A stretch of DNA of 64,000 nt, from contig NZ_NFIP01000007.1 in the NCBI RefSeq assembly GCF_002161805.1, forward strand, positions 62,001 through 126,000. The letters run 5' to 3'. The first letter of the stretch is position 1. Every line of letters starts with the position of its first letter. Below, in pieces: positions 40,612-48,315 of this stretch. The translations under genes and the position numbers were made by a program. The DNA comes from Collinsella sp. An307. Its GTDB lineage: Bacteria > Actinomycetota > Coriobacteriia > Coriobacteriales > Coriobacteriaceae. The notes beneath the pieces are model-generated. The model had not been told where the DNA came from. It did not search any database and saw only the letters and a list, made by a program, of their open reading frames with translations.

Positions 40612-41370
40612 TTACTCAGCGACAGGGGCCTCAGCGGCAGCCTCGGCAGCGGGCGCCTCGGCGGCCATCTCGGCCTCGGAGATCTGCTCCTTGCCGGTGC
40701 CGGCGAGGCAAGCGTCGGCCATGAGCTCGCACATGAGGGTGACGGCGGAGATGGCGTCGTCGTTGCACGGGATACCGAAATCGACCTCGTCGGGGTCGGA
40801 GTTGGTGTCGATGAGAGCGACGACCGGGATGTTCAGGCGACGAGCCTCCTTGATGGCGTTCTCCTCGCGCTTGGTGTCGATGACAAAGAGCGCGGAGGGC
40901 AGACCCTTGAGGTCGCGGGCGCCACCGAGGTTGTTCTGGAGCTTAGCGAGCTCCTTGCCGAGAACAGCCTGCTCCTTCTTGGGGAGGACCGCCATACGGC
41001 CGTCCTCGACCATGGTCTCGAGCTCCTCCATGCGGTTGATGCGGGAGCGGATGGTCACGAAGTTGGTGAGCATGCCGCCGAGCCAACGCTGGTTGATGTA
41101 AGGCATGCCGGCACGCTCAGCAGCGGCGCGGACGGGCTCCTGAGCCTGCTTCTTGGTGCCGACGAAGAGCACCTTGCCGCCCTTGGCAGCGTTGCGCAGG
41201 AAGGAGTAGGCCTGGTCGGCGTTGATGATGGTCTGCTTGAGGTCGAGGATGTAGATGCCGTTGCGCTCACCGAAGATGAACGGCTTCATCTTGGGGTTCC
41301 AGCGGCGGGTCTGGTGACCGAAGTGGCAGCCTGCCTCGAGAAGGGTACGGATGTTGATCTTGGTAGCCAT
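40612..41370 (-). CDS. rpsB: 30S ribosomal protein S2
   Basis: A 252-aa small-subunit protein needed for S1 docking. It has [19 protein letters not shown] at the N-terminus, [11 protein letters not shown] and [15 protein letters not shown]. An Ala/Glu-rich C-terminal tail follows the conserved part. GGAGG lies ahead of the ATG. A strong promoter lies about 140-170 bases upstream, leaving a long structured leader that could bind S2 for feedback control. Confidence 0.98.
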   Translation of the reverse strand: MATKINIRTLLEAGCHFGHQTRRWNPKMKPFIFGERNGIYILDLKQTIINADQAYSFLRNAAKGGKVLFVGTKKQAQEPVRAAAERAGMPYINQRWLGGMLTNFVTIRSRINRMEELETMVEDGRMAVLPKKEQAVLGKELAKLQNNLGGARDLKGLPSALFVIDTKREENAIKEARRLNIPVVALIDTNSDPDEVDFGIPCNDDAISAVTLMCELMADACLAGTGKEQISEAEMAAEAPAAEAAAEAPVAE

Positions 41371-41510
41371 GTAAACCTCCTGTGGTTCGCCTCCGTGCGG
41401 GGTCGACCTCTCCCTACCACCCGGGACCTGCTACCCTGCCCGAGCACCACGGCGGGAAAGTAGCCGCACGTGTGTGATGAATACGCGTCGCCAGAACGGC
41501 AACGGTCGAA

Positions 41511-41539
41511 ATCATAGCAGGATGCGCTCTGGTTTCCAA
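41511..41539 (-). promoter_or_regulatory. Promoter of rpsB-tsf
   Basis: On minus: -35 TTGGAA (41534-41539), a 17-base spacer and -10 TATGAT (41511-41516). The implied leader before rpsB is about 135 bases, G+C-rich with several possible stems, long enough for autogenous control. Confidence 0.75.
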
Positions 41540-41556
41540 GTAAATTCCGCACAAAG

Positions 41557-41581
41557 TGAGGCTCTCTATAGAACCGCCTCA
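41557..41581 (-). terminator. Hairpin at the xerC stop codon
   Basis: Short stem TGAGGC/GCCTCA that includes the xerC stop, followed on minus by CTTTGTG. Weak terminator candidate. Confidence 0.4.
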
Positions 41582-42523
41582 AGCCTCACCCCGTGGATGG
41601 GCCTGAACGACCGCGCCCAGAAGCCTCTCCGGCGTGAGGTGCGTGTAGAGCTGCGTGGTTGAGAGACTCGCATGGCCAAGGAGCTCTTGTACGCTCCTCA
41701 GGTCGGCGCCGCCTGCGAGAAGGTCGGTTGCAAAGGTGTGCCGCATGGCATGGGGCGTGATATCAGCAGGAAGCCCCGCCATGGTTGCGAGCTTGCGGAA
41801 CCGGTATCTGAGCGCCGCGGCGTCCATGCGATTTCCGCGTGCAGATAGGAAAAGAGGCCTCTTTGTACCTCGCTGCTCAACGCGACCGGAGGCGGCGAGC
41901 AGTGCCGGTCTCCCCTCCTCCAGGTAGCGGTTTACCGCATCGAGGGCGCGCCGATAGATGGGAACGATTCTCTCGCGCGAGCCCTTGCCGAAAAGCCGAA
42001 CAGTCCTCGTTGCGAAGTCGATGCTCTCGATATCGAGTCGAGAAAGCTCCGAGATGCGCGCGCCCGTTGCGTAGAAGAGCTCGAGCATGCAGGAATCGCG
42101 AAGCCCTTCAGGAGTTGTCAGATTGGGAGCAGAGAGCAGGTCCTCCATAGCGCTCGCGCCTACGGTTTTGGGGAGCGACTTGGGAATCTTAGGAGACTGA
42201 AGTGTGAGCGCAGCCGCACCCGTGACGATCCCCTCAAGCTCGCACCAGCGGAAAAACGAGCGGAGCGCCGAGAGATGTGCGGAGACGGTTCTTGGCGCGT
42301 AGCGAGCTGCGTGCAGCTCCGCGAGGTAGCGCCTGAGGTCCCGGACAGAGGGCCTCAGGGCGTCTACAGAGGCGCGCACCGTCCAGGAGCCGTATGCGTC
42401 CAGGTGTCCCTCGTAGGCGCGCACGGTCTCGGGGGAAAGTCCTTCGACACGTGAGATGTAGGCGATGAATCCGTCGAGGGCCTCTAGGAAGTCCTCGGCG
42501 GGAAGGCTAGTTTCACTCGCCAT
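41579..42523 (-). CDS. xerC: Tyrosine recombinase XerC
   Basis: A 314-aa site-specific recombinase for chromosome dimer resolution. It has an N-terminal SAM-like domain (about 10-100) and a catalytic domain with R156 (ATGARISEL), K180, H258 and R261 (HAMRH), H284 (LGHASLSTTQ) and nucleophile Y293 (LYTHL), the full set. Position after dprA and trmFO marks it as the housekeeping enzyme, not a phage integrase; XerD cannot be strictly excluded. The start at 42523 overlaps trmFO by 11 bases. Confidence 0.93.
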   Translation of the reverse strand: MASETSLPAEDFLEALDGFIAYISRVEGLSPETVRAYEGHLDAYGSWTVRASVDALRPSVRDLRRYLAELHAARYAPRTVSAHLSALRSFFRWCELEGIVTGAAALTLQSPKIPKSLPKTVGASAMEDLLSAPNLTTPEGLRDSCMLELFYATGARISELSRLDIESIDFATRTVRLFGKGSRERIVPIYRRALDAVNRYLEEGRPALLAASGRVEQRGTKRPLFLSARGNRMDAAALRYRFRKLATMAGLPADITPHAMRHTFATDLLAGGADLRSVQELLGHASLSTTQLYTHLTPERLLGAVVQAHPRGEA

Positions 42524-43847
42524 CGTTAAATAGGTCGCCTCTACTTGAGAGGTAGGCGTCGAGGTCGGCGAGGGCGCGCTCGGCGTAGGCAGCGTAGCGG
42601 TCTCGCTTAGAGCGGCGACGACCGTCGTCAAGAGGCGGCACGAGGCCGAAGTTGACGTGCATGGGCTGGTAGTTCTCGGTTGCAGGGTCGGTCGCGTAGG
42701 CAACGAGCGATCCGAGCGCTCCGGTTACGGGCAGCGAAACCGGATCTGCGCCGATGAGGTCCGCATAGGTGTTTGCCGCAGCGAGAAGTCCCGACGCCAT
42801 GGCCTCGACGTACCCTTCCGTGCCGCAGATCTGGCCGGCGAGGCGCACCGTAGTGCCAGGAATCGCGAAGGTCTTGTCGAGCACGTGCGGTGCATCAACG
42901 AAGGTATTGCGATGCATGACGCCGTAGCGGAAGAACTCGGCGTTCTCGAGTCCGGGAATCATGCGGAACACCCGCTTCTGCTCGGGCCAGGTGAGGTTTG
43001 TTTGGAAACCCACGAGGTTATAGGCCGTGCCCTCGGCGTTCTCGGCGCGGAGCTGAACAGCAGCCCAGGGACGATGACCGGTTCTGGGATCCGTGAGGCC
43101 GACGGGCTTGAGCGCGCCGAAGCGAAGGGCATCGCGCCCGGTGCGCGCGATCTCCTCCACGGGTTGGCACGCCTGAAAGAGGTCACGGGCCTCGAACTCC
43201 TTCTGCACCACGCGATCGGCTGCAAGGAGCTCGTCTATGAAGCGCTCGTACTCCTCGCGGTTGAAGGGGGCATTGAGGTAGTCGCCGGTGCCCTGGTCGT
43301 CGTAGCGCGACTGGGTGAAGAGAACGGAGCGGTCGAGCGATGCGGCGTCAACGATGGGCGCAGCGGCATCGAAAAACGCTAGCGACTCGGTACCGAGCTT
43401 CTCGCGGATGCGCTCAGCGAGGGCGTCGGAGCAAAGCGGGCCGGCAGCTATGACGACGTGACCGTCGGGTATGTCGCGCACCTCAGAGCGAACCACCTCG
43501 ATGAGAGGTTCGTCATCTATGCACTTCTCTACCGCTGCGGAAAACGCGTCTCGGTCGACCGCGAGGGCTCCTCCCGCCGGCACAGCGGTCTTTTCCGCGC
43601 ACGCCAGCAGCGTGCATCCCATTCGCCGAAGCTCCTCTTTGAGAAGGCCTGCGGCAGAGTCTCGTCTGGTGGCCTTAAGCGAGTTCGAGCAGACGAGCTC
43701 GGCAAGATGTGCCGTGTGATGCGCCGCGGAGGTCGTCTCGGGGCGCATCTCGATAAGGCGGACGGGTACGCCGCGGCGCGCGAGGTCGAGGGCGCATTCT
43801 GATCCGGCAAGACCGCCGCCGACGACGGTAACCGTGGGAAGGGTCAT
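42513..43847 (-). CDS. trmFO: Folate/FAD-dependent tRNA (uracil-5-)-methyltransferase
   Basis: A 444-aa flavoenzyme that makes ribothymidine at tRNA position 54 using methylenetetrahydrofolate. The FAD-binding VVGGGLAGSECALDLARRG is at the N-terminus; CSNSLKATRRD (about 54-64) holds a conserved Cys. QICGTEGYVEAMASGLLAA and the C-terminal PMHVNFGLVPPL are typical. Family length is normal. It sits between dprA and xerC, the classic order. Confidence 0.96.
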   Translation of the reverse strand: MTLPTVTVVGGGLAGSECALDLARRGVPVRLIEMRPETTSAAHHTAHLAELVCSNSLKATRRDSAAGLLKEELRRMGCTLLACAEKTAVPAGGALAVDRDAFSAAVEKCIDDEPLIEVVRSEVRDIPDGHVVIAAGPLCSDALAERIREKLGTESLAFFDAAAPIVDAASLDRSVLFTQSRYDDQGTGDYLNAPFNREEYERFIDELLAADRVVQKEFEARDLFQACQPVEEIARTGRDALRFGALKPVGLTDPRTGHRPWAAVQLRAENAEGTAYNLVGFQTNLTWPEQKRVFRMIPGLENAEFFRYGVMHRNTFVDAPHVLDKTFAIPGTTVRLAGQICGTEGYVEAMASGLLAAANTYADLIGADPVSLPVTGALGSLVAYATDPATENYQPMHVNFGLVPPLDDGRRRSKRDRYAAYAERALADLDAYLSSRGDLFNDGE

Positions 43848-43880
43848 ATAGAAACCTTTCTTGAGTGTTCGGTACGCAAC

Positions 43881-44810
43881 CTATTGTGCCCCAAACGAGG
43901 TTCTGTTGACGAGGGCTGCTGCGGTCGCTGCGTAACGACCATCAACCATGCGCTCCACAAGACCCGCCAAGGTCAGCTCGGAGAGGCGCTCAAGGCAGGT
44001 GCGCGTGTCGATGTGCGCAGCACGCGCGATGGCATCCACGCGCAGCGGCGTGGCAACAAGCGCCTCGAGTATCAAGCTTCCGCACGGGCCCAAGACGGGC
44101 GTGCGCGCCCTCCCTGCCGCCTCGGATCGAAGGCGACAGAAGATGCGCGATAATGCGCAGGAGAGCGCCTCCTCATCGGCGATGATGCAGGCGCCCGATT
44201 CAATAAGGTAATTGGAGCCGCGGGATGCGGGCGAGAAGATGGAGCCGGGCACGGCGAGCACCTCGCGACCGATCTCGGTTGCCGCCTCTGCCGTAGAGAA
44301 TGTTCCCGAGGGCATACCTGCCTCCGCGACAAACACGGCACGGCTAAGCGCAGCTATGATGCGATTACGCTTGGGAAAGGCGTAGCGCCTTGGCTGGGTG
44401 CCCCAGCGCTCTATTGAGATAACCGCGCCCCCTTGGGAGATCGTCTGCTGTATAAGGGGATCGCTGCGCAGCGGGTAGGTGACGTCGGCGCCTGTTCCGA
44501 GCACAACGATGTTCGTTCCGCGCTCAGCGAGGGCGGATTGTGCCGCCGCCGAGTCGCACCCTATGGCGCCTCCGCTCACGACAGCTAGGCCAAAGGACAC
44601 CGCCATGCGCGCCGCTAACGTACAGACGCCTTCTCCGTAAGGGGTCATCTGACGTGTACCGATGATGGCGAGTGCCTCTTCAGCCAACGCCGACGGGTCT
44701 CCCCGCCCATAAATGGTCTCGGGAGGCGATGCAAGATCTTCCAATCGCCCGGGATAGGCGTACTCCCCTCGTTTAATCTCCCAACCGTCGCTAAAGGCGC
44801 CGTATCCCAT
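43881..44810 (-). CDS. dprA: DNA-processing protein DprA
   Basis: A 309-aa single-strand DNA-binding protein that loads RecA during natural transformation. The Rossmann-like core shows AIIGTRQMTPYG, SGGAIGCDSAAAQ, VLGTGADVTYP and FPKRNRIIAALS. A C-terminal winged helix (about 235-295) follows. The N-terminal SAM-like part is short. GGAGG precedes the ATG at 44810, which overlaps the comM stop by one base. With comM beside it, competence is possible, but no comE genes are in the window. Confidence 0.93.
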   Translation of the reverse strand: MGYGAFSDGWEIKRGEYAYPGRLEDLASPPETIYGRGDPSALAEEALAIIGTRQMTPYGEGVCTLAARMAVSFGLAVVSGGAIGCDSAAAQSALAERGTNIVVLGTGADVTYPLRSDPLIQQTISQGGAVISIERWGTQPRRYAFPKRNRIIAALSRAVFVAEAGMPSGTFSTAEAATEIGREVLAVPGSIFSPASRGSNYLIESGACIIADEEALSCALSRIFCRLRSEAAGRARTPVLGPCGSLILEALVATPLRVDAIARAAHIDTRTCLERLSELTLAGLVERMVDGRYAATAAALVNRTSFGAQ

Positions 44811-46288
44811 CAAAGCCTCCTATCTCCGCGGTACATCGAAGCCTCTTTCACATGTGACTCCCCCACGAGCGCAGACTCGTCCATGTCAGCAAGGGTCCGC
44901 GCTACGCGACAGAGCCTATCCAGGCCGCGCGCACTCAGGTGCGCCCTCTGCGCAAGGGCGATGGCGGTCGATTCCGCCTCAGCCGATAACGCGAGGCTTT
45001 CTCCCCCATCTCCCTGCCGTTTTTGCAGACGCCAGGCGCGAAAGGCTCGACCGCGAATGACGCTCTGGGAGATCTCATCGCTCGAGAGGCCCTCGCTTCC
45101 CCGTAGCACCTCTTCTGGATCAGGCCGCGATACGTCAATCACAAGATCGATGCGGTCCATAAAGGGGCCCGAGAGCCGTGAACGGTAGCGCTCTATAGCA
45201 GAGATGCTGCACTTGCAGCCAATCTCTGGATCCCCGAGATATCCGCATGGACAGGGGTTGCTTGCGGCGACAAGCTGGAAGCGGCAGGCGAAGGTGTATA
45301 CCCCGTCGACGCGGACGATTCGCACCACGCCCTCCTCAGTGGGTTGCCGGAGCATGTCGAGGATGTTTGGGGGAAACTCCGCGAGCTCGTCCAAGAAGAG
45401 CACGCCACCGTGCGCGAGACTGATCTCACCCGGTCGAACGGGGCGGCCGCCTCCTAAGAGTCCCGCCGAGGAAGCGCTGTGATGCGGGCTTCTGAACGGT
45501 CTTCTTCCCGCAAGGATGCCCTCAATCGGCTCCCCTACGACCGAATGGATGCGAAGCGCTTCCTGCTTGGTCCTATCGTCGATGGGCGGAAGTATCGTGG
45601 GGAGTCTCTGGGCGAGCATGGTCTTGCCCGCACCTGGTGGGCCCACCATGAGAAGCCCAAGCTCCCCCGCCGCAGCGATGGCGCATGCTCTCTTGGCAAA
45701 CTCCTGTCCCACGACGTCGGCATAATCAAGTAGCGGAGCCAGGCCATGAGTGGGCACCGGAGCATCATCGTAGGTATACATGCCGTGCGCAATGCCGTGG
45801 TTTAAATTTGCTAGGTTTACGATTCTCGCGGAGCGGATGCCCTCCAGCGGGACATGGCCTTCACACCACGCACCGACAATGACAACGTTGAGCTCACGCG
45901 CGAGAAGCTGATAGGCTACCTCGCCTTTAACCGGGCTGACATCTCCGTCTAAGGTGAGCTCGCCTACAAGCAGCACATCTTCGAGCCCATTTAGGGGAAT
46001 CTGTCCCGACGCCGCGAGTATGCCCACCGCGATGGGAAGATCGAGTCCGGTGCCGGTCTTTCGGACATCACCCGGGGCGAGGTTCACGGTGACGCTTTGC
46101 CTCGGTAGCTTGTAGCCTGAGGCGCGCAGCGCGTTTCTGATGCGCTGGCGTGCCTCGAGCACGGAGGAGTCGGGCATGCCTATGAGGTGGATGCCGGGAA
46201 TTCCTCCCGATAAGGCGACCTCAACCGTGACGGGAAATGCCTCGACTCCCCTTAAGCAGGCGCCGCGTACAGAGACGACGCCGCTCAC
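44810..46288 (-). CDS. comM: YifB/ComM family Mg-chelatase-like AAA+ ATPase
   Basis: A 492-aa protein with a Lon-protease-like N-terminal domain (about 1-170, GGIPGIHLIGMPDSSVLEAR) and an AAA+ domain with Walker A GPPGAGKTMLAQRLP (about 217-231) and SHHSASSAGLLGGG-like FRSPHHSASSAGL. A C-terminal magnesium-chelatase-type domain follows. In Vibrio, ComM is a branch-migration helicase for transformation. Two Cys pairs (CPCGYLGDPEIGCKC) fall in the AAA domain, as in the family. The GTG start overlaps the yraN stop. Confidence 0.94.
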   Translation of the reverse strand: MSGVVSVRGACLRGVEAFPVTVEVALSGGIPGIHLIGMPDSSVLEARQRIRNALRASGYKLPRQSVTVNLAPGDVRKTGTGLDLPIAVGILAASGQIPLNGLEDVLLVGELTLDGDVSPVKGEVAYQLLARELNVVIVGAWCEGHVPLEGIRSARIVNLANLNHGIAHGMYTYDDAPVPTHGLAPLLDYADVVGQEFAKRACAIAAAGELGLLMVGPPGAGKTMLAQRLPTILPPIDDRTKQEALRIHSVVGEPIEGILAGRRPFRSPHHSASSAGLLGGGRPVRPGEISLAHGGVLFLDELAEFPPNILDMLRQPTEEGVVRIVRVDGVYTFACRFQLVAASNPCPCGYLGDPEIGCKCSISAIERYRSRLSGPFMDRIDLVIDVSRPDPEEVLRGSEGLSSDEISQSVIRGRAFRAWRLQKRQGDGGESLALSAEAESTAIALAQRAHLSARGLDRLCRVARTLADMDESALVGESHVKEASMYRGDRRL

Positions 46289-46782
46289 ATCTCACACTCC
46301 CAATCGAACGCACCGCACGCTTGAACGATACCCACCTGGTCATCACCGTCTACAACGACCCCGATTGTATCGAAGCGAAGCGACGGCACCGGGAAGTTAT
46401 CCATGAGGTAGGACGCGGCGATTCTGCGGTAGCGCTTACGCTTGCGGGCATCTACCGCCTCCTCGGGGTAGGTCCCTTGTGAAAGGCTGCGCTTGCGTCG
46501 CGTCTTGACCTCGACGAGCACGATACATTCGTCCGCCGGATCATAGGCAACATAATCAGCTTCGCCCTCACGGCAGAGGTACCCGTGCTCTAAGATCTCG
46601 TAGCCGTTGCTGATGAGAAACGCCCCAGCGAGCGCCTCCCCGAGGATTCCGAGCTCGTGCGGCGTGAGGTTCTCCACGGCGACGTCTGCGGGAAACCCGA
46701 TGTCTTCGACAAGCGCGTCGGTAAGTTCGGGGCTTATGTCGCCAAGGTCCCATTTCTCGGATACGGTTCTCTGTCCTAACAT
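46285..46782 (-). CDS. YraN family (UPF0102) endonuclease-like protein
   Basis: A 165-aa protein with an N-terminal extension of about 45 residues before the conserved fold. It contains LGILGEALAGAFL, the acidic GEADYVAYD and LVEVKTRRKRS, the E-D-ExK layout of restriction-nuclease-like enzymes. Function in cells is uncertain. The ATG at 46782 has GGAG at five bases; an in-frame ATG 30 bases earlier lacks one. Order rnhB-yraN-comM-dprA is widespread. Confidence 0.88.
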   Translation of the reverse strand: MLGQRTVSEKWDLGDISPELTDALVEDIGFPADVAVENLTPHELGILGEALAGAFLISNGYEILEHGYLCREGEADYVAYDPADECIVLVEVKTRRKRSLSQGTYPEEAVDARKRKRYRRIAASYLMDNFPVPSLRFDTIGVVVDGDDQVGIVQACGAFDWECEM

Positions 46783-46944
46783 GTCCTCTCCTCTCTTTGA
46801 AGGTGAGGACATGCTCCACGGTGCTTCTTACAGATTTCACGCTGACTCTTGCACGCATCTCACAGGACGCTGATGCGGCTTTGAATAGTTTCCAACCTCG
46901 CAGGTAGCGTAGTGGAAAACTTGATCAGAAGAAGGTATTGTCCG

Positions 46945-47733
46945 TTAGAACAGCGATTCTGTCTCCAGAAAGTTTCCACAGAAGCTCACGCGGTGAACCT
47001 CAGAGAGCCCCATCGCCTTGATAGCTGCGATATGCTCCGGTGAGGCATAGCCTTTGGACTCAGCGAAGTGGTAGCCGGGATACTCTGCGTCGAGCTCGAC
47101 CATAAGCTCGTCACGCGTGACTTTGGCAACGATGGAGGCAGCAGCGATGCAGGCGATGGTTGCGTCGCCGTGCACGATGTCGCGCTCGTTCTCGACGGCG
47201 TGCAGCGGGTTGCCGTCCATAAGCACGCAGTCCGGCGTGACGCCGGTGTCTGCAACGGCGCGGCACACAGCCTCCCTGAGGGCGGCGGCCATGCCCATGC
47301 GGTCGATATCGGCTGCGGGTATCTGACCAAAGCCGATTGCGATGGCGTGTTCGGCTATTCTTTCGGCAAGCACCTCACGACGTGCGGCAGAAAGCTTCTT
47401 GGAGTCGTTGATACCCCAGATAATCGGTTCATCGGGAAGCGCCACGGCAGCGACCATCAGTGGGCCTGCGACAGAGCCTCGGCCAACCTCGTCCACGCCC
47501 ACGATCACACCTTCGCCACCGACTTCGCGCATGCGGGCATACATCGACAGAACGCGCTCGCGCTCGGCGCGCTCCTTATCGTATCTGCGCCGAGCGCGCT
47601 CGCATGCCTTGATAACCTGCGCGCGCGGGTCCTCGGCGTAGCGCTCGATAAGGGCGGGAATATCCTCAAAAGCGGCGCTTGCAAGTTCGCCTGCGATCTG
47701 GGAAGCGGATTGAGAGAGGTGTTGGTTAGCCAT
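46945..47733 (-). CDS. rnhB: Ribonuclease HII
   Basis: A 262-aa endonuclease removing RNA from RNA-DNA hybrids and single ribonucleotides from DNA. The catalytic block is VIVGVDEVGRGSVAGPLMVA (about 76-95), with the Asp/Glu pair, a second Asp in DCVLMDGNPLH and ASIVAKVTRDELM. A 70-residue helical N-terminal extension precedes it, common in Gram-positive RNase HII. It is separated from rplS by a terminator and from yraN by about 160 bases. Confidence 0.95.
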   Translation of the reverse strand: MANQHLSQSASQIAGELASAAFEDIPALIERYAEDPRAQVIKACERARRRYDKERAERERVLSMYARMREVGGEGVIVGVDEVGRGSVAGPLMVAAVALPDEPIIWGINDSKKLSAARREVLAERIAEHAIAIGFGQIPAADIDRMGMAAALREAVCRAVADTGVTPDCVLMDGNPLHAVENERDIVHGDATIACIAAASIVAKVTRDELMVELDAEYPGYHFAESKGYASPEHIAAIKAMGLSEVHRVSFCGNFLETESLF

Positions 47734-47753
47734 AGCTTGCCTGTCCCTTTACG

Positions 47754-47780
47754 AAAAGGGCCGCCCTGAGGCGGCCCTTT
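47754..47780 (-). terminator. Terminator after rplS
   Basis: A perfect 8-bp stem (minus GGGCCGCC/GGCGGCCC) with a 4-base loop, followed by TTTT, between rplS and rnhB. rnhB therefore depends on read-through or a promoter not recognised. Confidence 0.88.
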
Positions 47781-47798
47781 GGTGCATATGAAATGCTC

Positions 47799-48140
47799 TT
47801 AGCGCTTCTCGGGGATGCGAGCGGCCTTGCCGACGCGATCACGGAGATAGTAGAGCTTGGCGCGACGCACGCGGCCGTGACGAACGACCTCGAGCTTGCC
47901 GATCTTGGGGCTGTGAAGCGGGAAGGTACGCTCGACGCCCACACCGAAGGAAATCTTACGAACGGTGAAGGTCTCACGAGCACCGGCACCGCTCATGCGG
48001 ATGACGTCGCCCTGGAAGACCTGGATACGCTCGCGGTCGCCTTCCTTGATGCGGTAGTGCACCTTGACGTTGTCGCCGACGCGGACCTGCGGGATGTCCT
48101 CGCGGATCTGCTGACGCTCAATAGCGCGGATGTAGTCCAT
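47799..48140 (-). CDS. rplS: 50S ribosomal protein L19
   Basis: A 113-aa large-subunit protein at the subunit interface. [30 protein letters not shown] and [21 protein letters not shown] are the family core. It has its own promoter and terminator. In many genomes it follows trmD directly; here glyQS and lepB lie between it and the rpsP-trmD operon. Confidence 0.98.
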   Translation of the reverse strand: MDYIRAIERQQIREDIPQVRVGDNVKVHYRIKEGDRERIQVFQGDVIRMSGAGARETFTVRKISFGVGVERTFPLHSPKIGKLEVVRHGRVRRAKLYYLRDRVGKAARIPEKR

Positions 48141-48209
48141 TTCTGATCCTTACTCTTGTCCAGAGGTGCCGCACCCGTAAGCCGGCACATGGGTTTGACA
48201 AACGAAATA

Positions 48210-48237
48210 AGTATACGCAAAGCGCCCGGTTAAGCAA
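48210..48237 (-). promoter_or_regulatory. Promoter of rplS
   Basis: On minus: -35 TTGCTT (48232-48237), a 16-base spacer and -10 TATACT (48210-48215), leaving a leader of about 65 bases. Confidence 0.7.
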
Positions 48238-48244
48238 GTGGAGA

Positions 48245-48305
48245 TTTGGGGAAGGCGCGTATCGGGGTCGCAGCGTGGACTGCACGAAACGACCCCGTCC
48301 CCAAA
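48245..48305. repeat. Nested-hairpin, REP-like element
   Basis: Outer arms TTTGGGG (48245) and CCCCAAA (48299), inner arms GGGGTCG (48264) and CGACCCC (48290) and an innermost GCAG/CTGC enclose one another. It lies between glyS and the rplS promoter; no T run follows. It could end glyS transcripts, protect the 3' end, or be a copy of a dispersed repeat. Confidence 0.5.
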
Positions 48306-48315
48306 CGAGCCTGCC

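Noticed and set aside
41579..42523. The tyrosine recombinase as a phage or island integrase
   Set aside because: It sits in the conserved rnhB-yraN-comM-dprA-trmFO order and has the length and residues of XerC; no phage genes or att-like repeats are adjacent.
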